From positions 1-11,567 of the forward strand of contig DHXN01000016.1 in NCBI GenBank assembly GCA_002413705.1: 11,567 nt of DNA, read 5' to 3'. Every line of letters starts with the position of its first letter. Within the stretch, counting starts at the first letter, position 1. Positions 1-5,087 of the stretch are shown piece after piece. A program made the translations under genes and the position numbers. The notes under the pieces were generated by a model that had not been told where the DNA came from, searched no databases, and was given only the letters and a program-made list of their open reading frames with translations. This DNA is from Candidatus Nomurabacteria bacterium UBA5155. Its GTDB lineage: Bacteria; Patescibacteriota; Minisyncoccia; Phycocordibacterales; UBA9973.

Positions 1-460
1 TAAAGAATTGATCCTTTTCTAATCTCAATGCCATAAAAAGAGTTTCTGGTAGGGGTGTATCGCCAAGTATAGGAACATGAGGAAACAGATATAAGAATTG
101 TGTTTCTATCTTCTTATACATCTGGTCATACCGATACTCATTTTGAGGAGTATCTATTAGCCCACCGCAGCGAAACATAGTTTCAAATTCATATGACTGA
201 GACATGAATTGGATACGCTCAAAAAGATATTTCGTTATTGCGGTAACGTAGTTCTTGCATCCAGGAAGGATATGCCAGACGTATACACCAGCTTGGGGAT
301 ATTCCGCCTTTGCCCCTTCCCTCTTTTTCATGAGGAGCATTCCACCAAAACAGCGAAAGCACTTTTCCGTCGTAACCGTCTCACTCTTCCTTCCCCGATC
401 AAGAGGTGAAAAGTAGAATGCGGGCTTTCCATCCTTGGGCTGCACTATAATTTTTCTCAT
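1..460 (-). CDS. Uncharacterised protein, 5' part (runs off left edge)
   Basis: An open minus-strand frame starts at ATG 458-460 and stays open for 153 codons to the edge of the window, so the C-terminus is missing. The product begins MRKIIVQPKDGKPAFYF and holds a CFRCF pair (Cys34 and Cys37), which could bind a metal or be redox active, plus two further lone cysteines; the rest is rich in aromatic and charged residues without a membrane segment. I do not recognise the family. The frame is supported by its length without stops, natural codon use, and a good promoter (TTGACT, 17 bases, TAGAGT) placed about 28 bases upstream of the ATG. No Shine-Dalgarno site is visible. It is divergent from the receiver-like gene at 556, and the two promoters overlap. 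Confidence 0.75.
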   Translation of the reverse strand, partial: MRKIIVQPKDGKPAFYFSPLDRGRKSETVTTEKCFRCFGGMLLMKKREGAKAEYPQAGVYVWHILPGCKNYVTAITKYLFERIQFMSQSYEFETMFRCGGLIDTPQNEYRYDQMYKKIETQFLYLFPHVPILGDTPLPETLFMALRLEKDQFF

Positions 461-487
461 TTCAGTTTTTCAATTTTAATTTCCCCC

Positions 488-516
488 ACTCTACCCTTCC
501 CCCTTGCCAAAGTCAA
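488..516 (-). promoter_or_regulatory. Promoter of the left-edge gene
   Basis: On the minus strand TTGACT (511-516) and TAGAGT (488-493) are separated by exactly 17 bases; transcription would begin near 481, about 20 bases before the start codon. Its -35 box lies directly beside the -35 box of the plus-strand promoter at 504-532, so polymerase can probably occupy only one of the two at a time. Confidence 0.6.
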
Positions 517-532
517 GGTTAGGTTGTATGGT
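504..532 (+). promoter_or_regulatory. Promoter of the receiver-like gene
   Basis: TTGCCA (504-509) and TATGGT (527-532) are separated by 17 bases; transcription would start near 539, leaving a leader of roughly 16 bases before ATG 556. It overlaps the opposing promoter at 488-516. Confidence 0.5.
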
Positions 533-555
533 GAGGGAAATTAAAGCAATTAGAA

Positions 556-951
556 ATGAAACTTATTATCATCCAGAGTGTTCCTGCCTGCTTGAAAGCA
601 GCGCAGAAGAGTATTGAAAATAACCTACCCAACAAGTTCCCAGGAGGAATTATCTACAACTCAAATTTTGAAGATGTTTTGAACCTGATCCCTAAGGAAG
701 GAGAGGTTACTGTTATCACCAGCAATTTCTTTCATGATAGTCTGCATGTCAAATTTTCCTATGCGGAAAAGTGCGGAGACAGACTAGCTGAACTAATCAA
801 AGAAATAAACCCAATCGCCAAGGTGTATGTATTTGCGGAACAGGAACCTACATTTACCCATGTTGATGGTTTTTTTAAGAAGAAGAATGTTGATAATGTC
901 GGCGAAGAAGTTATCGAAGTATTATGGGATCTTGGTTTATTAGAGATGTAA
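556..951 (+). CDS. Receiver-like (pseudo-receiver?) single-domain protein
   Basis: 131 residues, soluble. The predicted pattern is strand-helix alternation like a response-regulator receiver: a first strand MKLIIIQ, a third strand EVTVITSN (about 70-77), a fourth AKVYVFAEQ (about 88-96) and a late GFFKKK (about 105-110) that resembles the conserved Lys-Pro stretch of receivers, followed by a final helix VGEEVIEVL. The acidic cluster after strand one is replaced by QSVP, and the position expected to carry the phosphorylated Asp at the end of strand three reads T-S-N. If the fold assignment is right it would be a phosphorylation-independent receiver; that is inference from pattern only, and another small alpha/beta fold is possible. 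It has its own promoter and a strong terminator, so it is a single-gene unit. No Shine-Dalgarno sequence precedes the ATG. Confidence 0.8.
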   Translation: MKLIIIQSVPACLKAAQKSIENNLPNKFPGGIIYNSNFEDVLNLIPKEGEVTVITSNFFHDSLHVKFSYAEKCGDRLAELIKEINPIAKVYVFAEQEPTFTHVDGFFKKKNVDNVGEEVIEVLWDLGLLEM

Positions 952-976
952 GCTTAGGTCGCCATGAAAATGACTT

Positions 977-1012
977 AAACAGATATATGCCATTGCGTAT
1001 ATCTGTTTTTTA
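977..1012 (+). terminator. Intrinsic terminator after the receiver-like gene
   Basis: A 14-pair stem (977-990 with 995-1008, one G-U pair) with loop CATT is followed by a run of T. It lies between two convergent genes; on the minus strand the T-run is short, so it is only a weak stop for the DUF167 gene. Confidence 0.85.
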
Positions 1013-1035
1013 TTGCAACCACGTTCGAACATCCT

Positions 1036-1251
1036 CTAAAGAATATCAAACACTTTATGCTTAGATGCCTGTCCTGATACTAACCGTATAGAGGATGGTG
1101 GTACTTTAAAATGTTTTGAGAGCAGTTTTCTAATTGCCTCATTAGCCTTACCGTCCACAGGCAACGCTTTGACCGAGATTTTATATCCTTGTGCTACTTT
1201 CTCAACACTCTCCTCTTTTGCTCGAATTTTAACAGTAGTAAATATTCTCAT
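1036..1251 (-). CDS. DUF167 / UPF0235 (YggU-like) protein
   Basis: 71 residues, a little shorter than the roughly 90-100 usual for the family. It shows the family signature: an N-terminal strand with basic residues (VKIRAKEESVEK), VKALPVDGKANEAIRKLLSKHF with the conserved G-K-A-N at about 34-37, and SGQASKHKVF with the G-x-x-S-x-x-K pattern at about 60-66. The fold of YggU is known but its cellular role is not settled, so none is assigned. The start ATG at 1249-1251 keeps the whole domain; there is no Shine-Dalgarno site. Upstream is an 8-base inverted repeat (1262-1269 with 1284-1291) that brackets a possible -10 box. It converges on the receiver-like gene. Confidence 0.85.
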   Translation of the reverse strand: MRIFTTVKIRAKEESVEKVAQGYKISVKALPVDGKANEAIRKLLSKHFKVPPSSIRLVSGQASKHKVFDIL

Positions 1252-1261
1252 ATATTCATTC

Positions 1262-1291
1262 TACTACAACAAGAAATACTATTTTGTAGTA
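1262..1291. repeat. Inverted repeat upstream of the DUF167 gene
   Basis: TACTACAA (1262-1269) and TTGTAGTA (1284-1291) are perfect complements separated by 14 bases. A possible minus-strand -10 box, TAGTAT (1276-1281), sits between the arms. It could be an operator or a leader hairpin; chance cannot be excluded for 8 pairs in AT-rich DNA. Confidence 0.35.
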
Positions 1292-1312
1292 ACGTTCTGA
1301 TCCAACGAAGCG

Positions 1313-1343
1313 TATAATCTATAAAGGTCTACTATTTAATTAA
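1313..1343 (+). promoter_or_regulatory. Promoter region of the small membrane protein
   Basis: TATAAT (1313-1318) is followed by the element ATAAAGGTCTACTATTTAA at 1321, which recurs almost unchanged upstream of the surface-protein operon at 2333 (21 of 23 bases the same). Neither -10 candidate has a good -35 box, so which one is used is uncertain. Confidence 0.35.
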
Positions 1344-1358
1344 CGTAACTATAAAACT

Positions 1359-1520
1359 ATGATAAAAGGAAATTTTCTTGGTGCAGCGATTGTTGCAATA
1401 ATCTACACGGTCTTTATTTTAATAAACCCTAGTGCAATACATTCGAAAACAGTATTTATTTTTGCATTAGTGATTTTGAACGCTTTGACTATTGTGTTGA
1501 TGTCCTTTGCATTTAAATAA
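1359..1520 (+). CDS. Two-helix small membrane protein
   Basis: A 53-residue frame begins at ATG 1359 and stops at TAA 1518-1520. The product has a short MIKGN start, a first hydrophobic helix (about residues 6-23, FLGAAIVAIIYTVFILI), a short polar turn NPSAIHSK, and a second helix (about 31-51) ending in AFK. This helical-hairpin layout with a polar loop and Lys at the end is typical of real small membrane proteins and unlikely in non-coding DNA. No family is recognised and no function is assigned. It follows a TATAAT box by about 40 bases and has no Shine-Dalgarno site. The strong promoter of the putative RNA starts 13 bases after its stop. Confidence 0.65.
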   Translation: MIKGNFLGAAIVAIIYTVFILINPSAIHSKTVFIFALVILNALTIVLMSFAFK

Positions 1521-1533
1521 AAAATTGTATTGT

Positions 1534-1561
1534 TTGACAACAGTAAGAAATATGATATCAT
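1534..1561 (+). promoter_or_regulatory. Strong promoter of the putative non-coding RNA
   Basis: A consensus TTGACA (1534-1539) and TATCAT (1556-1561) are separated by 16 bases; transcription would begin near 1568. No credible protein frame follows before the terminator at 1706. Confidence 0.7.
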
Positions 1562-1567
1562 CTCAAT

Positions 1568-1745
1568 CAAGCTTTTTGTTCTCTGCTTTGGTAGACAGTA
1601 TGTTCGGGCGTATAAACCCTTAAGTGTCATGCTCGATAGTAGTATGTGGTGGATGCGAAAGCTTCCAATGACAATAAGTCAGCCGACTTTGCTACGGCAA
1701 ACGGCACACCCTCAGATAATTGCGGTATCTGAGGGTGTTTTATTT
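1568..1745 (+). ncRNA. Candidate structured small RNA, about 175 bases
   Basis: Between a near-consensus promoter and a perfect 13-pair terminator lies a stretch with several compatible hairpins. CTTA (1619-1622) and TGTCAT (1625-1630) pair with ATGACA (1668-1673) and TAAG (1675-1678), enclosing a smaller hairpin at 1650-1667 capped by a GAAA (GNRA) tetraloop. Next, GCCG-AC-TTTGC (1682-1692) pairs with GCAAA-CGGC (1697-1705) around a TACG (UNCG-type) loop closed by C-G. The terminator follows with no gap. Two stable tetraloop classes in a row suggest selection on RNA structure. It does not show the conserved core of SRP RNA, RNase P RNA or tmRNA. Length and an ATGTTCGGGCG stretch near its 5' side leave 6S RNA conceivable, but a matching closing stem was not found. 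A frame crossing the region runs through the terminator and is not believable as a protein. Confidence 0.55.
1706..1745 (+). terminator. Terminator of the putative RNA
   Basis: ACACCCTCAGATA (1706-1718) pairs perfectly with TATCTGAGGGTGT (1726-1738) around a 7-base loop and is followed by TTTATTTT. Confidence 0.9.
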
Positions 1746-1769
1746 TCTCACTGAATGGGGAAAACTTTC

Positions 1770-1799
1770 TTGACGAGTATTTCGTTTAAAAGGTTTAAT
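1770..1799 (+). promoter_or_regulatory. Promoter of a second short transcript
   Basis: TTGACG (1770-1775) and TTTAAT (1794-1799) are separated by 18 bases. Transcription would start near 1806 and end at the hairpin at 1926-1960, giving a transcript of about 155 bases. Confidence 0.45.
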
Positions 1800-1828
1800 T
1801 GTAGTGAACCTATGTAAAACATCTTAAT

Positions 1829-1927
1829 ATGAAAATCAGGAAGCAGGCTAGAGAATTTTTTCTCACATGCCGAGATCTTATCACTTTGTGTTTTATTTGT
1901 CTTTTTTTCTATCACTCAAAATCCTAA
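1829..1927 (+). CDS. Possible 32-residue hydrophobic peptide
   Basis: ATG 1829 opens a 32-residue frame with a basic start (MKIRKQAREF) and a hydrophobic, cysteine-containing second half (LITLCFICLFF) ending at TAA 1925-1927, exactly where the terminator stem begins. A basic start plus one membrane helix is seen in small membrane peptides, but a frame this short can arise by chance, and there is no Shine-Dalgarno site. The transcript might instead be a small RNA. It lies between a plausible promoter and a good terminator, which is the main reason to list it. Confidence 0.25.
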   Translation: MKIRKQAREFFLTCRDLITLCFICLFFYHSKS

Positions 1928-1960
1928 AAAAGCTGAGCCGCCATGACTCGGCTTTTTTAT
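1926..1960 (+). terminator. Intrinsic terminator
   Basis: AAAAAAGCTGAG (1926-1937) pairs with CTCGGCTTTTTT (1947-1958), one G-U pair and a 9-base loop. An alternative AGCCG/CGGCT stem exists. With six T on each strand it probably also stops the minus-strand DUF5652 transcript. Confidence 0.85.
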
Positions 1961-2024
1961 TTAGAACTGTCCTAGTGGTATTCATATTGCTGTGAATTAT
2001 AACAAATTTTGAATGAAACCAGAG

Positions 2025-2237
2025 TTATTTACTAAACAATGTAGAAAAAGTTAGTTTTCTGACACCAAAAAGATAGATAATATCAAGAATTCCAATAGTG
2101 TTAAGTACGAGTAGTATCACGAACCACCATGACTGTCCATGTCTGGCTGCATGCCAAAGTGACAACCCTTTCCAAAAGAGACTCCATAGTATTAGTAACA
2201 ATAAGAACGGGGCGAGTGTGTGAATGAAATTGTCCAT
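2025..2237 (-). CDS. DUF5652-type small membrane protein
   Basis: 70 residues, two membrane helices: about 8-22 (LAPFLLLLILWSLFW) and about 38-57 (WFVILLVLNTIGILDIIYLF), joined by a polar, basic loop KGLSLWHAARHGQSW. The pattern W-K-G-x-x-L-W-x-A-A-R followed by W-F-V, L-N-T-I-G-I-L and I-I-Y-L-F is what I know from DUF5652, a family of unknown function common in Candidate Phyla Radiation genomes. A basic C-terminal tail follows the second helix. ATG 2235-2237 is preceded by TATACT only 6 bases upstream, suggesting a leaderless message. The terminator at 1926-1960 probably ends the transcript. Confidence 0.85.
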   Translation of the reverse strand: MDNFIHTLAPFLLLLILWSLFWKGLSLWHAARHGQSWWFVILLVLNTIGILDIIYLFGVRKLTFSTLFSK

Positions 2238-2243
2238 ATGTGC

Positions 2244-2271
2244 AGTATACTTCTAAACTTCATAAAACAAC
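2244..2271 (-). promoter_or_regulatory. Leaderless promoter of the DUF5652 gene
   Basis: On the minus strand TATACT (2244-2249) ends 6 bases before the ATG, placing the transcription start at or next to the start codon. The -35 region is weak (GTTGTT at 2266-2271, 16-base spacing). Confidence 0.5.
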
Positions 2272-2282
2272 TAAAGTTTAGT

Positions 2283-2312
2283 AAAATGCCCCACAATGTG
2301 GGGCATTTTTTT
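2283..2312 (+). terminator. Terminator hairpin between divergent genes
   Basis: AAAATGCCCCAC (2283-2294) pairs perfectly with GTGGGGCATTTT around the loop AAT, followed by more T (to 2312). The longer T-run is on the plus strand, although no plus-strand gene lies between the previous terminator at 1960 and here. On the minus strand it would insulate the DUF5652 promoter. Confidence 0.85.
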
Positions 2313-2332
2313 GTTTCCTATACAAATGGGTC

Positions 2333-2355
2333 ATAAAGGTATACTATTTAAATAA
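2333..2355 (+). promoter_or_regulatory. Promoter element of the surface-protein operon
   Basis: ATAAAGGTATACTATTTAA contains a good -10 box TATACT (2340-2345). The same element, with TCTACT, lies at 1321 upstream of the small membrane protein. No clear -35 box is seen. The leader to ATG 2399 would be about 45 bases, longer than for other genes here. Confidence 0.4.
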
Positions 2356-2398
2356 AGCACTGTTTAATCATTCTATCAATAAAACCCTTGCAAAATAT

Positions 2399-3391
2399 AT
2401 GAAAAAGTTTAAAAAAATGGTCATAGTGACTATGGTTATGACTATGCTAGCCAGTTTCGCTAGCCCACTCATCGCAAGCGCGGCAACCACCCCATCTCTA
2501 GGATCAGCGGCAACGTACGGTATTCTTTCTAGTACCTACACCAATACCACTGCTGGCACCACTATCAACGGCGATGTAGGATTCACCACAGGGCCAGCGC
2601 TATTGCCGGGGGGTACTCATAATAACTATGGATCAGGTAGTCCCTATGCCACGGCCGGCTCTGATCAAGCTAACGCTTTGAGCAATATCAATAATCAAGC
2701 TTGCACATTTACCTTTGCTCCCGGAGCAATTGATCTTGCAACTGACACAACACACGGCACTATCGGTGTCTACACTCCTGGTGTCTACTGTACTTCAGGT
2801 CCAGGAGCGGCTAGTATCGGTACTGCCGGCATTATCCTCTCTGGTATTGGCACATATATTTTTAAAATTGACGGCGCATTAACATCAGTAGCAAACTCCG
2901 CAGTGACACTGCAAGGTGCATCAGCTTGTGATGTCTTTTGGGCACCGACTCAGGCCACTACATTGGGAGCAGACTCTACATTCGTAGGAACAAATATTGA
3001 TGCTTCGGGTATTACATTGGAGAGCAATGTAGGATGGAAAGGTCAAGCATTGGCATTTGGTGGAACAGTAACAACAGTGGTCGATGACACAATTACAGTG
3101 CCGTCCTGTACTTCTCAAACTCCCATTCCAGGTGGATCAGGAACAGCCGGCACTATTAGTGGTGGCTGTCTCTGGACTGGTCCGAATCCTTGCAGTTCAT
3201 ATGGTCCACAACCTCAAAAAATTCAGATCGCTCCGGTAGCTATAGCAGCTGTTCCAGTACCAGTTGCAACACTGCCTAACACGGGACTTCCTCCTGATAC
3301 AAAAAATAATACTTCCAGTGTGATTATAATTTCGAGTCTTTCTGCGCTGCTACTGATTACTTATATTGTTCGAGGAAGAAAAATAAGTTGA
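2399..3391 (+). CDS. Secreted DUF3494 (ice-binding-like) protein with LPNTG sortase signal
   Basis: 330 residues. A signal peptide (MKKFKK, then a hydrophobic core to about residue 28, ending ASA-A) leads into a DUF3494 domain (about 33-236). Family-typical stretches are LGSAATYGIL, TTINGDVG, GIILSGIGTYIFKIDGALT, SACDVFW and STFVGTNIDASGITL, matching the beta-helix fold of ice-binding proteins. A Gly/Pro/Cys-rich spacer (about 237-291) precedes LPNTG at 292-296, a hydrophobic helix (about 307-323) and the basic tail RGRKIS, a complete cell-wall sorting signal. Six cysteines at 102, 131, 177, 237, 257 and 265 could form disulfides. The sortase gene overlaps its stop codon, so it is the likely substrate. 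DUF3494 proteins may bind ice, but many in non-cold organisms are thought to act in adhesion; the role here is not shown. The ATG lacks a Shine-Dalgarno site. Confidence 0.93.
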   Translation: MKKFKKMVIVTMVMTMLASFASPLIASAATTPSLGSAATYGILSSTYTNTTAGTTINGDVGFTTGPALLPGGTHNNYGSGSPYATAGSDQANALSNINNQACTFTFAPGAIDLATDTTHGTIGVYTPGVYCTSGPGAASIGTAGIILSGIGTYIFKIDGALTSVANSAVTLQGASACDVFWAPTQATTLGADSTFVGTNIDASGITLESNVGWKGQALAFGGTVTTVVDDTITVPSCTSQTPIPGGSGTAGTISGGCLWTGPNPCSSYGPQPQKIQIAPVAIAAVPVPVATLPNTGLPPDTKNNTSSVIIISSLSALLLITYIVRGRKIS

Positions 3392-3942
3392 AATCTGTAC
3401 CCAATCGCATATTGTTACTACTTAGCTTGTTAGGATTTGCGTCCGCTCTGACTATTGTTTTTTATCCTCTGTTTAAAAAACCAATTCATACTAGCGTGGC
3501 ATCTTCCATGCGTTTAAAAATTCCGCGTATTGGTATTGATGCTGCTGTTGAATCAGTAGGCACTAGTCCTGACGGAGCAATGGATGTGCCGCAAAATCTT
3601 GATGATGTGGCATGGTTCAATCTCGGACCGCGACCTGGAGCGGTGGGCAGCGCTGTTATTGATGGGCACTCTGGTTGGTCACACGGAATACCTGCAGTGT
3701 TTGATAATTTATATACCATTCAAAAAGGAGATACGATCCTAGTTCAAGATCAAAATGGCATCACAACAACGTTTGTTGTGCGCGATGTTAAAACATATGA
3801 TCCGAAGGCCAATGCTTCAGCAGTGTTCACTTCCAGTGACGGAAAAACGCATCTCAATCTTATTACTTGTACCGGACCATGGAGTGCTATTCAAAAAACA
3901 CATGTCAGTCGATTGGTTGTATTTAGTGATATGGAAAAATAA
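3388..3942 (+). CDS. Class F-like sortase
   Basis: 184 residues: an N-terminal membrane anchor (about 8-28), then a sortase domain. It starts RLKIPRIGIDAAVESVG and DGAMDVPQNLDDVAWF, the opening typical of class F enzymes. The catalytic residues are visible: His94 in VIDGHSG, Cys161 in LITCTG and Arg175 in VSRLVV. The enzyme should cut the LPNTG signal of the preceding protein and transfer it to a cell-envelope nucleophile. The start is TTG at 3388-3390, overlapping the TGA of the upstream gene (TTGA). The first in-frame ATG would remove the membrane helix, and GAGGA at 3372-3376 is a plausible ribosome site, so TTG is preferred. The 4-base overlap implies translational coupling. A strong bidirectional terminator follows, so the operon has just these two genes. 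Confidence 0.92.
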   Translation: MKSVPNRILLLLSLLGFASALTIVFYPLFKKPIHTSVASSMRLKIPRIGIDAAVESVGTSPDGAMDVPQNLDDVAWFNLGPRPGAVGSAVIDGHSGWSHGIPAVFDNLYTIQKGDTILVQDQNGITTTFVVRDVKTYDPKANASAVFTSSDGKTHLNLITCTGPWSAIQKTHVSRLVVFSDMEK

Positions 3943-3975
3943 AAAAACTCTCACAGAAATGTGAGAGTTTTTTTT
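3942..3975. terminator. Bidirectional intrinsic terminator
   Basis: A long perfect stem (left arm 3942-3955, right arm 3960 onward) with GAAA loop and core CTCTCACA/TGTGAGAG is flanked by A-run and T-run. It serves the sortase operon on the plus strand and the acidic small protein on the minus strand. Confidence 0.92.
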
Positions 3976-3992
3976 ATTGAAACAAGTTGCAA

Positions 3993-4151
3993 TTATGCAG
4001 CTGGTTCTTCAGCAGCAGGAATTTCTTCTACAGAATTAGCCTCTTCGGCAGCTTCTGGAGTTGCCGCTTCAGCAGCAACAGTTTCATCGTGCAATTTCTT
4101 TGCCGCGATTTCTTCTGCAGTCATTTCAGGTGTCATTGTTGTGTCATCCAT
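3993..4151 (-). CDS. Small acidic Ala/Glu-rich protein
   Basis: A 52-residue minus-strand frame from ATG 4149-4151 to TAA 3993-3995. The product starts MDDTTMTPEMTAEEIAAKKL and continues with repeated Glu-Ala-Ala runs (AAEAA, PEAAEEA, IPAAEEPAA). It has no Cys, Trp or aromatic residues, is strongly acidic, and is predicted to be largely disordered with perhaps one helix near residues 11-25. Biased composition makes homology calls unsafe and no function is assigned. Support comes from the clean start and stop, the codon pattern, and the shared terminator 18 bases after its stop. The plus-strand frames in this stretch read as hydrophobic Ser/Ala shadow of this gene. Confidence 0.6.
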   Translation of the reverse strand: MDDTTMTPEMTAEEIAAKKLHDETVAAEAATPEAAEEANSVEEIPAAEEPAA

Positions 4152-4215
4152 ATTTTTATAGGTTGTGTTTAGTAATCCTAATTTCGATAATTAGTACTTT
4201 ACTATATAGCTTTTA

Positions 4216-4408
4216 TTGACAAATAGATAGACTTCCTGCTTTATGACACAAAAATGGATAAAGCATAGTATCTATTGGCGTGCGTACGTAGTATGGTAGA
4301 GCTAAGGTATATTTTTATATTCTCACTTATCTGGAAGGCTCAGGAACTCAACCTTTAAGAAAGATTCGAAATAACCTTCTGTAATTAAACCTCCGCAAGG
4401 AGGCTTTT
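4216..4408 (+). other. Possible third short non-coding transcript
   Basis: The 267 bases between the acidic protein and the nitroreductase hold no believable protein frame. A consensus TTGACA (4216-4221) is present, but its -10 is poor (TTTATG 4240-4245, preceded by TGC). An 8-base inverted repeat TGCTTTAT/ATAAAGCA (4237-4244 with 4258-4265) overlaps that -10. A terminator lies at the far end. This may be a small RNA unit or unrelated pieces. Apart from these I see nothing in the stretch. Confidence 0.3.
4389..4408. terminator. Terminator downstream of the nitroreductase
   Basis: CCTCC-GCAA-GGAGG with A-rich left flank and CTTTTT on the right. The T-run is better on the plus strand, but the stem also lies just after the nitroreductase stop on the minus strand, where it is followed by TTTAATT. 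Confidence 0.6.
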
Positions 4409-4418
4409 TGCATGAACG

Positions 4419-5054
4419 TTAGTTGATTATCTCAACCACTTCATCATATGCACGACGAGTCTTTGGCAGTGACGCATATGCGTCATCACCGCGATATCCA
4501 ATAGCGAGCATCGTTACTACTTTCAAATGTTTGGCTTCAAGTCCAAGCACTTCCCCAACTTTTGTTGGATCAAATCCTTCCATTGGACAAGCATCAACAC
4601 CGAGCAGTGCCGCTGTTTCGAGCATCATGCCAAGTGGAATATATGACTGTGACTTCAGCCACAGGTCAAGTGCTTCCGGTGATTTACTGGACATTGCACC
4701 CGCAGCCATCTGATGAAGTGTTGAGAGATCTTCAGCAGTCTTGCCTTGTGTCTTTGCCGTGCGCGCAACAAGTTCTTCTGGAAGATTGTTTGCGTCGGTG
4801 CGCGCAGTGATCACAACAAGATGTGAGGCGTCAGTGATTTTGGTCTGATCATATCCGGCAGCGCGAAGTTGCGCGCGAAGCTCCGGGTTGTTCACCACCA
4901 GAAACTTCCATGGTTCGATACCGATTGAACTTGGTGCAAGTCGTGCGCTTTCCAGAATGGTGGCGAGATCTTCAGCACTGACTTTTTTATTTGTATCAAA
5001 TGTTTTTACTGCATAGCGCCAGTTGAGAGCTTCGAGAATATCGGCTGATTTCAT
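4419..5054 (-). CDS. NAD(P)H-dependent nitroreductase family flavoprotein
   Basis: 211 residues, full length for NfsB/YdgI-type enzymes, which use FMN and NAD(P)H to reduce nitro compounds and quinones. Visible landmarks: RYAVKTFD (13-20) with the Arg that contacts FMN, ARLAPSSIGIEPWKFLVV (37-54), ETAALLGVDACPMEGFDP (146-163), AIGYRGDD (184-191) and a C-terminal KTRR (198-201) expected at the FMN phosphate. It is cytoplasmic. The start ATG at 5052-5054 keeps the complete first helix. It is divergent from an HxlR regulator, and its promoter (TTTACA, 17 bases, TATAGT) overlaps a cluster of CTTTAC/GTAAAG half-sites, so control by that regulator is likely. The natural substrate cannot be read from the sequence. 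Confidence 0.92.
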   Translation of the reverse strand: MKSADILEALNWRYAVKTFDTNKKVSAEDLATILESARLAPSSIGIEPWKFLVVNNPELRAQLRAAGYDQTKITDASHLVVITARTDANNLPEELVARTAKTQGKTAEDLSTLHQMAAGAMSSKSPEALDLWLKSQSYIPLGMMLETAALLGVDACPMEGFDPTKVGEVLGLEAKHLKVVTMLAIGYRGDDAYASLPKTRRAYDEVVEIIN

Positions 5055-5087
5055 AATTTGTATTAATTGATTATTTATAACACCTGA

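Noticed and set aside
643..655. AGGAGG Shine-Dalgarno-like site inside the receiver-like gene
   Set aside because: No start codon follows at a suitable distance, so it is just part of the coding sequence.
1530..1754. 74-residue plus-strand frame
   Set aside because: It crosses the promoter region and the perfect terminator at 1706-1745 and has no protein-like pattern; an RNA gene explains the stretch better.
4270..4350. tRNA-like GGTAGAGC at 4295-4302
   Set aside because: It resembles a D-arm, but no matching D-stem, acceptor stem or T-arm GTTCRA can be placed at proper distances.
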